DNA of 64,000 nt, from positions 1 to 64,000 of the forward strand of contig JAGVSM010000255.1 in NCBI GenBank assembly GCA_022494885.1. Direction: 5' to 3'. The position numbers were made by a program, and so were the translations under genes. Of this stretch, positions 1 through 10,782 are shown one piece after another; position 1 is the stretch's first letter; each line of letters opens with the position of its first letter. The DNA comes from Micrasema longulum. Its lineage: Eukaryota > Arthropoda > Insecta > Trichoptera > Brachycentridae. A model generated the notes under the pieces. That model searched no databases, was not told where the DNA came from, and worked only from the letters and a program-made list of their open reading frames with translations.

Positions 1-996
1 TTTTGTTTATTATATACATAAATGATATTGTCGAAACATTAAAATATTCAAAAATAAGACTCTTTGCAGACGATGCCTTAATATATATATCAGGAGAAAA
101 TTATAAAACAATTATGGACAGACTAAATCATGATCTTAATAGTGTATCACTGTGGCTAAAAATTAATAAATTAAAATTAAATGTTAACAAAACTAAATAT
201 ATGAATATATGAAACAAAAGAATAGAAATTACACCATCAATTGTAATAGAAAATGAAAAACTTAATGAAGTCACTGGAATTAAATATTTAGGTGTAATGT
301 TGGATTCAAAACTTACATTTCACCAAAACGCTAAGATGGTAATAAATAAGATTGCAAAAAAAATATCAATTTTGGGAAGGATCAGAAGATTTATTGATAA
401 GGACTCCTGCAAAACTATTTACAAAGCATTTATTGAACCACACGTTAACTACTGTAGTAGCATTTTATTTTTATCAAACAAAGAAAACATAGATAAACTA
501 ACTGTATTACAAAATAAAAAATAAAAGCCTTTAGAATCATTTTGAAAAAAAAACAGATACACGAGGGTAAAGTCGATGGTAAATGAAATGAAATTATTAA
601 CATATAAACAAAGAAGATTTTACAATACAATGATATTTGTTCATAAAATTATAAACTCTAATAAAAAAACAGAATTTTGGAAAAAATTGATCGGAACCAG
701 CATGAACACGATCACAATACTAGAGAAAAAAACAAAATTAGACTTCCATTTAGGAAAAAGTCAAAGTCACAAAATTCAATTTTATTTAAAGCAATTAAAA
801 AGTATTACGAAATGAAAAAAAATATTTATGAAGAAAAAAAACATATCAAAATTTAAAATAATGGTCAAGACATATGTGATAAACAATTTATAAATTAAAT
901 ATATTTGCAATGTTATTATTAGAACACACATAACAATATGTATGATATGTGTGCCCTATTTTAAGATTTAAATAAGATTTAAATAAATAAAATAAA
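1..996 (+). pseudogene. Non-LTR retrotransposon RT remnant (3' part of ORF2), cut by window edge
   Basis: The C-terminal half of a non-LTR reverse transcriptase is readable in one frame from the window start to about 813. The catalytic box reads FADDALIY (64-87) and is followed by the thumb-like stretch with NVNKTKYM, YLGVMLDSKLTF and VNYCSS. Three in-frame stops (210-212, 522-524, 543-545) break it. A short stretch near 526-553 reads better in a neighbouring frame (KAFRIILKK), so compensating frameshifts are likely. The region ends in an A-rich tail with AATAAA-like repeats at about 975-996, as expected of a LINE 3' end. The motif set fits the Jockey/CR1-like group; the exact clade is inference. 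The copy is inactive and its 5' part lies outside the window. Confidence 0.85.
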
Positions 997-2117
997 CCTT
1001 CGTTGAAAATTTATCGTCGCATGGGAAAAACAATAGTAATATGATTACGATAGTAAAAAACACCCTACACTCTGTTGACTAACGGTAGAATTTCGAAGTA
1101 GGAAGTAGTTAGAGAAAAACTCAGGTAAATTTTTCAATGACCTTGGATGTACAGAAGGTCTAATTTAGGCGAACTGTGACATGCGTAAAGCGTAAAGGCA
1201 GAATTACACAGTTCTCGTCTGTTGGGGAGACATCTTTTGGGATATCGTATGTACGAAATTACATTGCTTTCGTGTGTTGTGTCGTGGCAGCTCCAAATAA
1301 GCGGTACGCGCCAGATGGTTCCCCTATACACCACTCCGCAACGCAAGAGAACAACGTAATCCTACCTTAACAAACTCCGTAATTTTTACATTGTGGTAAC
1401 ATGTAATTTTAAACACACTGTACCGAATCGACAGAATCCCAAACATTGCCGACTCGACATCCGCAAAAATTACCCAAACGGTCAATTTTTCTGTACCAAC
1501 ATTTTAAGGGTCATTATCAAGTCATGCTCATTTTTTTTATCTCAACCTTGAATATAACATCGCACTAACTTTTGTCTGGTGATTTGAGAAGATTTTTAGA
1601 TTATATTCGGGGTGTAAATGTTTTACAGAATGTCATGGCCAATGATTATTATTATTGTATTGTACTGCGTTTATAAAAAAGCTTTAAAAATACATCGTTT
1701 CTGATGTTTTTTAATGACAATTGCGGGTATTTTTAAAGTAATAACCCACCATTTTTTATATCTGCCCATTCAATCTGACTAGAATCAAAATCAATTCTCT
1801 TTTTCAAGTTTTTTATTCAACCAATAAATAGACAACTCCATATTTTATGTTTAAATTTCATAGTATAATTCCAATCATCCATACATACATACATACAAGT
1901 GAAATGACCTTCAACGAATGTATTTTTGAAGCAAAAGTTAATTTTGAAAATTAAAGAAAAAAACTTTTTTAATATTAGATGTTAACAAACGTTGTGTCCG
2001 TTTTTTATAAATTTAAACATGAGAACCAAAATTGTAACAAATGCCATTTTTCCTACTTTTGGTGCTCATTTTTTAATTTATAAAAAAAACAGACGCAACT
2101 TATGTTAACACCTAAAT
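997..2117. other. Gene-free interval with a GC-richer spot
   Basis: No coding region is recognised. Positions 1130-1375 are clearly richer in G and C than their surroundings and are open on both strands for about 65-70 codons, but neither translation resembles a known family. A short CATA microsatellite lies near 1880-1897. The rest is AT-rich filler. Confidence 0.5.
1405..1430 (+). repeat. 26-bp inverted repeat, left arm (partner 4248-4273)
   Basis: This 26-base stretch, containing ACACACTGTACCG, recurs exactly in inverted orientation at 4248-4273, about 2.8 kb away. The DNA between the arms holds a LINE fragment, half a MITE and a Helitron-like unit. The arms may be termini of an older element later filled by insertions, or two independent copies of a dispersed repeat. 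Confidence 0.6.
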
Positions 2118-2645
2118 ACACTTCACTACTTCGGGAATTACACTATCTACGTTTCCCACATGGGGCGAAATACAAAATCTGTTGGCTTATGTATAAGTCA
2201 CTGCACAACTCTGCTCCAGAAAATCTAAGGAACTCTGCATTCCAGATGAACTAGGCGACAGGCGTCTTACGCTTAGATCAGCTAGGTCTACATCGAAAGA
2301 CAAAGTTATTATACCTTTACGCAAACAGCGCATTAAATTCGGCGAACGCGCATTTGCGGTCGCCGGCCCCACGGCATGGAATGCTCTCCCAGCAGAGGTG
2401 CGAAACTGTGAGAGTGAAGTGATGTTCCGGAAAAAACTCAAAACACACTTGTTCTCTAAATCATTTGAATAAATCCTTAGCATATGGTGACAAAATACAT
2501 TGTTTTTCTTAAATCAAAATTTTTAAAAGTTAAAATTAAATTTGTATCTTTATATAATCACTTTGTAAAGCGCCCTTGAGGTATTATATTACAAAAATGG
2601 TGCTTTATAAATTATTTATATTAATAATAACAATAATAATCTTTT
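2118..2645 (+). pseudogene. 5'-truncated CR1/L2-type LINE (RT C-terminus and 3' UTR)
   Basis: The sequence closely parallels the better copy at 36299-37198. It begins inside the RT C-terminal region (LLRELHYLRFPH, about 2124) and carries LMYKSLHNSAPEN, then loses one base near 2230. After that shift the frame continues (ELCIPDELGDRRLTLRSA, FGERAFAVAGPTAWNALP) to the stop at 2470-2472. The 3' UTR keeps the conserved block GCGCCCTTGAGGTATT (2569-2584) and ends in an ATAATA-type tail near 2640. Severe 5' truncation is normal for non-LTR elements. The copy cannot encode an active protein. Confidence 0.9.
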
Positions 2646-2849
2646 AAAAGCCAGTTCCACCAAAAAACGTTATTCATGTTAAAACAGTTTAACGTTTAAT
2701 AATTGTTGCATTTTCGTCAAAATGGACAGCAAAATTAATTGCATTCAAAAAGAAAAAATAAAATAACGTTCTTCGAACACATAATTTTCTTTTTTTTTTC
2801 ACTTTTTTAATTCATATTTTTAGGGGGCAACTGGCTCTAAAGGCTACCA

Positions 2850-2940
2850 ATTCTACCACTATAATAAGGATGGTATTGCCATCCGAATTATACCACTATA
2901 CGTAAGTGTAACTTTATGCCAAGTTTATGAGTTAGGTCCT
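2850..2940. mobile_element. Half copy of palindromic MITE family M1
   Basis: This matches the right half of the palindromic family seen complete at 9649-9808 and 62641-62803. It runs from TCTACCACTATAATAAGG to the terminal GCCAAGTTTATGAG. The left arm is missing. Confidence 0.75.
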
Positions 2941-3525
2941 TTAAGTTGCAACAAAAAAAGTTAAATAATTGTTGCGTTTTTGACAAAAAAAAAAAATCCG
3001 TATCTTCATTTGATCATACAACTTACTTTGTCGGTTATGATGAAAACGCGGCAATTATTTAACTTAAATATTTAAAACATAACTTTTTTTAGTACAACTA
3101 GCCCTCAGACTGTTTTTTATCAGAGACAAATGACGCTTTCTGTATTACGATTCAGAATAACTATTCATAGCTTTACTCACAATCGTTTATTGTAAAATAT
3201 GACAGTAATTATAATTGTTCAATCAACTGTTGGAATAAATATAAATTGAGCCTCGGTGGTGATATGAAATATGACTGACATTTTTTACTTTATAGTTCCG
3301 TGATGTTTGATTGATATCTCCTTTGCAAAACGAGTTCGCATAAACCACCAAAAAGTAGACTTTACACTAGTTCTGCAGTGGCGTACAAATTATACATAAA
3401 AAATTGTATCTACTGTGATCTGACAAATCTTGATGAATAACAAATTGTGATACCTCTGATTTTTTACTTCTTTTTTTACTAATTAACAAACTAATGAAAG
3501 CCCTAATAGATTGGCACCAATGACA
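2941..3525. other. AT-rich interval, nothing recognised
   Basis: No coding sequence, repeat family or RNA gene is recognised. Several homopolymer A and T runs are present. Confidence 0.5.
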
Positions 3526-4148
3526 TCTTTATAAATATAATTCCTCTGTACGTGTGATGTCACTGAACTCCTCCTAAACGGCTTAACCGATTTACGTGCG
3601 GTTTTCGGAGAAATATAGATCTTGGCGCTGTGCGTGTTCGTAGATATTAAAATCTTCAATCTGATATGTAAAAAAAAAGTAAGGAGCATAAATGTTTTAT
3701 TAATCGATCTACCAGGGTTGCATTCGAGAAGAATGCATTTACAAAAAAATGGAAAGATGTTGTTTTTTCGCGTAAAAAATAAGTTTGTTTTTGAACGTTT
3801 ACAAACACCATTTTTTTGTGGATCTCAATCAGATTCTTTCCGTAAATTCCTTATAATTTCTACCCATTTATTTCTTTTTACTGGATTTTTAATAATAGTA
3901 AAATAATATTAAATTCAATACATTTTTAAAAGTCGTATTCCTACATAAGTACACTCCTCCGTTGGTGAAAGGACCGGAGTTTGACGTTTGCAAAAAGAAT
4001 GCCATATTTGAAAAAATATGTATTTTATGTTTTGGAATTTAACCATAAACAAGTACCTAGGTACCTACTTATCAATAAAAAGTATTTTTCCAAGGTATTA
4101 GCAGGCAAGCCAACGTTCCGGCAGAACAACGTCTGTCGGGTCCGCTAG
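3526..4148 (+). mobile_element. Non-autonomous Helitron-like element
   Basis: The right end has the diagnostic layout. An 8-bp hairpin (CCGGCAGA, loop ACAACG, TCTGTCGG; 4119-4139) is followed a few bases later by CTAG (4145-4148), with T as the next base. The left end begins with TC (3526-3527) and is preceded by A, so the insertion sits between A and T as Helitrons require. The 5' part carries a block reading CTGAACTCCTCCTAAACGG that I associate with insect Helitron-like repeats, from memory. There is no Rep/helicase coding, so the unit is non-autonomous. The exact 5' boundary is inferred. Confidence 0.7.
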
Positions 4149-4247
4149 TTACGTAATAAAATTTATCAACTTAACCTAAACAATCTTAGAATTAATAATA
4201 ATTAGAGGTATAAATTAGAGTAAAAGAATTAGAGGTTACCGATTAAC

Positions 4248-4273
4248 CGATTCGGTACAGTGTGTTTAAAATT
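4248..4273 (-). repeat. 26-bp inverted repeat, right arm
   Basis: Exact inverted partner of 1405-1430. It lies 100 bp beyond the Helitron-like right end. Confidence 0.6.
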
Positions 4274-4325
4274 AAATATTAAATCTTAGAATCTATTTAA
4301 ATGTACAATTGGTACAGTCATGGCA

Positions 4326-4559
4326 TCATCTAGGCCTTAGAGTTATCGTGTTATTTCTTCTACTACGATCTGCCCTCGACTCACTCCGGTAGAACTTGGT
4401 CTTGTATTGCTCGGGGTTCCTTTTAGGAAGCCATGGGTCCTCGGGTACACTCGGATTATTCCTTGTTTGTGGGTGAATCGGTTGGAAGAACAGAATTATA
4501 AGGCAGTTATTTGTTACAATTGAGTTTATTATAAGAATTATGTGGAAACAGAACATCAA
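4326..4559 (-). other. Unassigned open frame, hydrophobic start and charged tail
   Basis: An open frame of 77 codons begins with a hydrophobic stretch (residues 1-25, rich in I, L and F). It ends in a proline- and arginine-rich tail (NPSVPEDPWLPKRNPEQYK, then several R/S pairs). The composition differs from AT-driven junk frames in the window, and the DNA is richer in G and C. It could be the 3' end of a degraded element, for example a membrane protein tail, but no family is recognised. No promoter, intron or partner gene supports a function. Confidence 0.25.
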
Positions 4560-4701
4560 AAAATGGACAGTATTAATTTACAGCGTGTGCGATAGTTATG
4601 GTGTTTCTAGGACAATTTACAGGGTTATTCCTCTGGGAATTCAAATGTTATTACAGTGGCCATTATTTTAAAGTACGGGTTTTCTTAAATTGTAAATTTG
4701 G

Positions 4702-4835
4702 CCAGGGGTTATCTTAGAGAAACAGTTTGATTGAATTTAATTCAGTGGATTAATAATGTACATAAATGTTAGCAAAATTATTTCTAAGTGAATAGCAACC
4801 CAAATAAATTTGCCCAGGGGTTATCTTAGAGAAAC
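4702..4835 (+). repeat. Pair of 22-bp direct repeats, 112 bp apart
   Basis: CCAGGGGTTATCTTAGAGAA plus two more bases occurs at 4702-4723 and again at 4814-4835. The sequence between is unrelated to other repeats here. This may be a target duplication or an internal duplication. Confidence 0.6.
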
Positions 4836-4962
4836 GGCAAAATTCACTTTTCCTGATGACAAAGGCACTGTGTTGGATAGGATCTGAATCACAAACCTTG
4901 ACAGTGGATGCTCGAAGAGAATACCGGTTATTCGTAGATTCGAACCATCCTAGCGAATTTTC

Positions 4963-5112
4963 ATGAAGAGGAGATGGAGCCTGACTATCCGCCGCTTTAA
5001 AGAAGTTATTGGAGTTGAAGATCCACGCGAGACGCCATTAAGATATCACCGTGCGTGGATCCGATTAAATTGTGGGGGTAAAGAGACGCTCCATGCTAGA
5101 ATAAGCATTTAA
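4963..5112 (+). other. Small unassigned open frame (49 codons)
   Basis: ATG at 4963 opens 49 codons ending in TAA at 5110-5112. The translation is basic and balanced (MKRRWSLTIRRFKEVIGVED at the start) and does not look like AT-driven junk. No family is recognised and no neighbour supports expression. It may be a fragment of a degraded mobile-element protein. Confidence 0.2.
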
Positions 5113-5395
5113 TTACAAAAGGTACTAGACAAAAGATTTAACAAATAGATCCGTACTTTAAAAGATACTTACAATATGGAGAGTCGTCGATATAACAGAA
5201 CGGCTTGTTTTAACGGACACTATTTCAAACGAGCGTTGCTTTGATTTATTTATCTGTAAAAGGGTAGCGAATTATGCACTGAACTTATGAAAAGGCGCGT
5301 ATTATTATTTAATTGAACGTTATTTTTGCTTACCCACCAAGCAGGTTTACTGAGGAAACATTTTATGATAGGCACATTTTTTTGTATGAATAAAG

Positions 5396-5408
5396 TTCTG
5401 GAAGCTTC
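5396..5408 (+). promoter_or_regulatory. Heat-shock-element-like triplet TTCnnGAAnnTTC
   Basis: TTCTGGAAGCTTC matches three alternating pentamers of the heat shock factor consensus with correct spacing. It stands just upstream of a GC-richer stretch (5405-5560). No clear TATA box or gene follows, so this could be chance or a remnant of a mobile-element promoter. Confidence 0.35.
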
Positions 5409-5624
5409 TAAGCTTCGCGCGGGAAACTATTGGAATGCGGGAGAGACATAGCACTCGTCCAAGGTCCAGCAGGGAATGGATGGCGCGCCAGCCCGTACGT
5501 TAAAGGACTGGATAGTATGGTCACGTGGTCGCCCGGTGTAGTTCGGTTCGAACGACGCATCGTTTGGACTTTTTTAAGTTGTTTAAAATGGCGATTTAAT
5601 TTTTTATATTATTATTACGTTTAA

Positions 5625-6489
5625 ATTTGTTTAAGCTTCTGTCATTGTTGGTTTATTTTTATGACAGTCGTGGGACACGACACTCCACTGATAGTACGAG
5701 AATTTTTTTATATTTTTTTTTTTTTAAACGAACTAATTTTGTAGCGAGGGGGATAAGGTTCGAATCTTATTTGAAATCCGTGGTATTCTCGTGCGCATCT
5801 GTACATGCAGGGTAATAAGGTAAAGGCTGTTAACATAGATATTCACAAGTATTTTTTTTTGTAACTACTTATTTTTTATACATTCCTATTTTAATTATAC
5901 CTGTTTATCGTTTGAACGTGAAACAATTAAAAAAAGGACACAAATGGAAGAAGATTTGTCAATTAGTGTACACAGGGCATGTATACAGTTTTTTTTTTGA
6001 ACAAATTCACACATAACGTATTATAACTAGCTGTAGAAATAGTACAAAAAATTGCCACTCAAAATACTATTTTTTGAATGATGTGCAAAAATGCACAAAA
6101 AAAATCTTGTTCGCATATTTTTTTCTGTGTTTGAATGTTTTTAGGTATGTTTGACCGTTAGTATCAATTAAATTTGTTTAGTGGGCGCTAGAACAATATG
6201 TTATCGTGCGAATAACACCAAATTTATTGTTCTGCGATATTTACGTACTCAGTTATTGAAATTTTTGTACATGCACTAGCGTAATCGCAACGTAAAAATA
6301 AAAATGACGGCCATTTAAAGGGGGATGAGGTAGGTCATTGTAGGGGAGTGGATTTGTCGAAAAAAATACCTGAAAAATCCTCCCCCAAATATCGGTATGT
6401 CATGCCCGTCCATATTGTATATACAAATAATATCTGTTTCATGTATAGGTACAAGCACTATCTGCCAATTAGTAAATTAGTGGAAACAT
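5625..6489. other. AT-rich interval, nothing recognised
   Basis: Contains homopolymer runs and scattered short frames only. A tRNA B-box-like GGTTCGAATCTTA at about 5757 lacks a convincing A box. Confidence 0.5.
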
Positions 6490-6800
6490 CAACAATGTTT
6501 TGAGTACGTCCAAATGATTGTAGACAATCTGGATTTCTTCCCTAGGGAGTTATTTAGGAAAACATTTGTTGCAACACTGAAGGAAAACATTTTTGATTGG
6601 GGATATGGAAGAATAAACATTTACATTAATATGATCTGTCATTGGCTGGTTTGAGTGGCCATTTTACACACTGTGTAACATTCATCATTTTGCCTAGGTT
6701 TAAACATTCACATTTTCTCAACTTGGAAGAGTTGTCACAAAAGTCAACCGACTTCTGTTGACTTTTGTGAAGTAAAAGCACTTTAACCTTCATCATGTGG
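6490..6800 (+). repeat. Dispersed repeat family R, extended copy
   Basis: The core reads GTCATTGGCTGG, then GTGGCCATTTTACACAC and GTGTAACATTCATCATT (6638-6694). The same block occurs at 13.7, 17.7, 32.6, 39.3, 52.0 and 53.2 kb in both orientations. This copy shares the longer 5' flank (GAGTACGTCCAAATG, 6503) with the copy at 53014. It also contains a perfect 13-bp hairpin, TCACAAAAGTCAA with its complement, at about 6733-6771. Confidence 0.75.
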
Positions 6801-7017
6801 GTGAGATTGATCCAACTATTTTTTTCTCTCTGTCATAATTTCGAACATAGGATTTTAGTAGTAACCTGAAAATGTGTCGGTTGACCTGAAACTGGTCGAT
6901 ATAATTTAATAATTCCAAAAAAGTATTTCTTATTTAAATGACTTGCTATCAATAAAAATCAATAGTAATATGTTCTGCCGCAATGATTATAGTGTACATA
7001 ATTTTACCTAAAGACCA

Positions 7018-7160
7018 CTAAATAAATCCGTTGCACACGATAACAAAGTAAATTGTTTTAAATTAAAATTAAATTAATATTCATTTAATCACTTTGCAAA
7101 GCGCCCTTGAGGTATTATATTACAAAAATGGCGCTATATTAGTTATACATAATAAAAAAA
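7018..7160 (+). mobile_element. CR1/L2-type LINE 3' UTR fragment
   Basis: It begins just past the position of the LINE stop codon (AATAAATCCGTTGCAC) and ends with the conserved GCGCCCTTGAGGTATT block, then ATGGCGCTATAT and an A-rich tail. It matches the 3' UTR at 37028-37198. Only the last 140 bp were inserted or retained. Confidence 0.85.
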
Positions 7161-8150
7161 TCATAATTTCAAAATCAAATACAACCGACTCCTTACTACA
7201 TTGCCATATTTAAATTAAATCGTTGTCTTTTGATTGAAATATTTTTGACAAAAAGTTCAAAAGAGATGATACTGAAATAAAAACAATGAAGTTTAGGTGA
7301 TTTTCTCATATTAGTATTGACGAACAAAGGGCAAAAAAACTTGTAGTTTCCTTGTAACTGAACTTTAGATTCAATTAAAACTTTCAATGAAATAAAATGT
7401 TCTGACATCGACAGTACGTAACTCATTGGTTGAAATAATTTAATATTCCGTTGACAGGCGCCTCGGAGATCGGAAAGTTGATTCAGATATGTTTCAATAT
7501 TCATACATTGATAAACTGATTATCTGTGTTCTATGTTCTATGTTCGCGGTATAAATATCTCCGTCTAATCTGCATGTTTACGGTTTTTTACCTGTAGTTT
7601 TTATTGCAATAATTTCTGGACAGACAGACAACGCGCAACGTTTCACCATTCTCATTTCCGAATACAATGAATATTATTGTCAAACGTGGCTTTATCGATA
7701 TAAACAAGTCACTCTACCGTAGCAAAGTAGGGAAGCATGGAACTTAAGTAAAACGGTTTTCATTTTTATTTCTTTCTCATTGAGAAAACGAATTGAATTG
7801 TCAAGTTTTTTCAAGTTCTTGGACGAAATTTGTCAAATGTTTAATGACCCCTGAAATTAAAAATCAACATTTTAAATTTAAATGGAAGCTGGATTTTTAA
7901 ATTGATTTATTTGATTTGATACCTAGAACCTTATCAATTTCATCCCCTTTTCCGCACCCAATGGTGCATAGGGCACTACATTGACAAACCAAATGCAGCG
8001 TCGTTCGATTTAAATATCAATTTCTTTATTTAATACGTTTATGTACACTACAAAAATATATTCAAGGCATTCAGAACACGAAAAAAAAATGGTAAAACAA
8101 AAAAAAAATATCCAGTAATTAGTGTAAAAGGGAGCTATCCTCTCTGAGCT
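7161..8150. other. Gene-free AT-rich interval
   Basis: A 102-codon frame on the minus strand (7196-7504) has no recognisable domain. Nothing else is supported. Confidence 0.45.
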
Positions 8151-8154
8151 TTTC

Positions 8155-8345
8155 CTTTAGTAACACAGCAATTATCTCTTATATAAGGTAAGGTGGTTAG
8201 TCTTACGCTTGCCAGTCCGGGAACTAATTAATATAACAGTTTAAAAGACCCTTAAGAATCAATCTTTCACGTACATTCATTCATCAGGAATCAAACCTAG
8301 AACCTAAAAAACGATAAGCAAACGTGTCAATCACTACACAACATA
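8155..8345 (-). mobile_element. tRNA-derived SINE, family S2
   Basis: Read on the minus strand, it starts with a tRNA-like promoter: A box near TAGTGATTGACACG and B box GGTTTGATTCC. A tail with CGGACTGGCAAGCG follows. Head and tail match the copies at 11.6, 31.4, 33.8 and 46.2 kb. It is not a functional tRNA because the cloverleaf is not preserved. Confidence 0.7.
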
Positions 8346-8417
8346 ACTTTCTTCCATATCCTTTCTTTTCCTCCTGCTGACAAGCCTCTGAAATATAGGC
8401 TTAGGTTTTTTGTGTTT

Positions 8418-8630
8418 TAAAGAAATAACCCGCAAAGCCTCTTTTTTGAGGCTTGTCTTGTTTGAGGTGGGATAGAGGGGATATGGCAGGAGGTAATGAA
8501 AAATACACCACAACACCCAGACCAATTGAGAAATAAATCTTTCTTGAATACTTTTCTTGCAACTGGCGGGAATCGAACCTGCGACGCCAGTTTCACAGTT
8601 AGCCGTCTAACCAACTGCGCAATGGCGCCT
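8418..8630 (-). mobile_element. tRNA-derived SINE, family S1
   Basis: Minus strand: GGCGCCATTGCGCAGTTGG (A box TTGCGCAGTTGG), then GGTTCGATTCC (B box). A body then has TTTTTCATTACCTCCTGCC and the inverted pair AAGCCTC / GAGGCTT, ending in GCGGGTTA and an A-rich tail. The same body recurs at 39165-39722 and 47706-47815. The repeated non-tRNA body shows it is a SINE and not a tRNA gene. Confidence 0.85.
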
Positions 8631-9648
8631 GTCACATTACATTAAAAAAATATGTATTTAAAAATGCGACAGGATTATCTCCATTCATTTCGATCCATGA
8701 TGTTTATCTGAGAGCAGCCATCGAGTCGTAAATTCTCGTCTAAGATTTTGATAAACTAGTACCTTCACTAACTACAAATAATTTTATTCCCACTTTTTGT
8801 TAATAATAAATTTTAAAAATTCATTTTTTTATGTGGGTATATTATTTTTATTAGAATTTTGACAAGAGGGTCTTTTCATCATTATTTTTGTTTTTAAATA
8901 AGACAAAAAATACGATGATGACAAAATTAATGTTTTTTTCGTGCGATGTTTGATATATTTTCTAGAAAGGTTTACAATTTGTATTTTTTGAATTACCCGA
9001 AAACATGACGTTTCGCGCCCTGTAGGACTAACGACACCTGTGACGTTTTGGCGCCAAACTTGTACGCAATATTTATTTAAAGCCCAGTCGACAGTCATAA
9101 TGCGTGACGTCAAAAACGTGATGCCAAATGCGAGTTGTTTTGTTTGTGCTCATTTTTAAACCCGAAAATTATAAATGAAAACTTTTTTTAATATATTGAT
9201 CGTTATATTATTAGAATCGCAAAAATCCGCTCGAAATATATATTATATTTTAAACGTTATTCTTGACTAGTGAAAATACTCTATTGATCGAATTAATATC
9301 TTTGTAGTTCTGTACTTAATATAAGTGTGGTGTTTATTGGTTGTATATTAATTAGATTTAGAAAATAAAAATAAATCACCTTTGCTAAGTGAAGCTCTTT
9401 CCGGGCCCCATGACATGCCTAGTGTACTATACTCCTTTATAGTAGACTGTCATATGTACACTTTTTTTATGAAATACAAAAAAATACATAAATTATTGGA
9501 AATATTTCTTTTTAATTGGGCCCATAATAGAACATAAGAATGGCAGCCTAACGTACTATCCCTTTTTAGGCAAACCCCAAAGGGAGTTTTTTTATTTGAA
9601 ATGAATTAGATGTTAAACTCATTTCGTTGATAAAAATAATTTTAAAAC
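8631..9648. other. AT-rich interval, nothing recognised
   Basis: No gene or repeat family is recognised. A CRE-like GTGACGTCA occurs at about 9103. Confidence 0.45.
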
Positions 9649-9808
9649 AGGCGTTACTCATAAACTTGGCGTAAAGTTACGCCTAAGTATAGTGGTATAA
9701 TTTGAATGGGAATAACATCCTTATTTCACCACTATAATAAGAATATTCCCATCCAAATTTTACTACCATACTTAGGCGTAACTTTATGCCAAGTTTATGA
9801 GTAAGGCC
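9649..9808. mobile_element. Palindromic MITE, family M1
   Basis: Nearly the whole element folds back. The left arm runs GTTACTCATAAACTTGG, then AAAGTTACGCC, and the right arm mirrors it (GGCGTAACTTTATGCC, AAGTTTATGAGTAAGGCC). Four further copies lie at 2850, 22221, 58459 and 62641. It has no coding capacity. Confidence 0.9.
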
Positions 9809-10535
9809 AATTATTATTATGTAAGTACAGGTGCCTTTGTACCTTCTACTTTTTCTACTTTTTTGTTAAAATTATTTGTCAGTTTTGATATAATTAACAG
9901 CCAGAAAGATCACTTATATAAATAAAAATAAACCTTTTTTTTCAAATACAGGAAAGAAAAAATATAAATATTTACACATAAGCTAGTTTAATAACAATTC
10001 ATGTATAAACTCATATATGTACTTTTTTAATAATTCATAATTATCTGAACTCTGATCTGATAACATTTCCATTTTTTTTTCTTTCACTGCGTAAGACTAA
10101 AAAAACTATTTTTACAAATTAATTAATGAATACATTTATATAAAAAAAAAACAATTTGGTGGAATAACTCAGTCTTACATCAAACCACCGAATTTAAGAA
10201 TCAAATTTTGGATACAATAATTACATCAAAATATAACTACTCATTTATTGTCCACAACATAAAGTTTCATATTACAAGTGATAAGAAATGACTGGAAAAA
10301 GCACTGTTTATTTATAAAATAACACCAATGATCGTTATTTCGAATCTCAGCACGAATGCGGATAAAGTACATTTAAGGCAAGTTATCCAGATGCAGCGTA
10401 GGCATAAATGTACGTAGAGTAGAGAGTACCTCTCAGGTGTAATTACAGTTCGCTATAAAAAGTGTGATTGGTGCGAGTTACCGGATAGTAATGTAATGAG
10501 TAATGAGAGTAGAGTAGTGTAGGGACCTAATAATA
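9809..10535. other. AT-rich interval, nothing recognised
   Basis: No gene or repeat family is recognised. GAGTA-type short repeats occur at 10418-10520. Confidence 0.45.
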
Positions 10536-10539
10536 ATTG

Positions 10540-10700
10540 TCGGCGGCATATCTCTGGGAATTCGCTTGGCGCGGGTGTCGGCGGTTAGCGGCCGCCCTTG
10601 GAACGACTTGACCACGCCCGGCGGTCACACTTTCGTGGACTTGCCGCGGTCTCATTGCTCTATAAATCAGCAATCGCCAACCGAGGGAAAAGCGAAAAGA
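10540..10700 (+). promoter_or_regulatory. GC-rich spot with a TATA-like box, possible promoter
   Basis: Positions 10540-10655 are strikingly rich in G, C and CpG (GGCGGTTAGCGGCCGCCC) within AT-rich surroundings. A TATA-like CTATAAATC follows at 10659-10667, then TCAGCAATCGCC, which could hold an initiator. This is the arrangement of a core promoter, but no coding exon is recognised downstream. A captured or relic promoter is equally possible. Confidence 0.3.
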
Positions 10701-10782
10701 AATTTAATTAAAAAAACTGCTGTTTGAGTTATTTTGCGAAGCAACCGTTTGAAATTATAAAGCATTGATTATATTTTACTAT

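Noticed and set aside
5740..5790. tRNA-like B box GGTTCGAATCTTA
   Set aside because: No A box at the right distance and no SINE body matched.
6733..6771. Transcription terminator hairpin
   Set aside because: The 13-bp hairpin is an internal part of a dispersed repeat and is not next to any gene.
8565..8630. Possible tRNA gene
   Set aside because: A and B boxes are good, but the same sequence with a long non-tRNA body recurs at 39.6 kb, so it is a SINE head.
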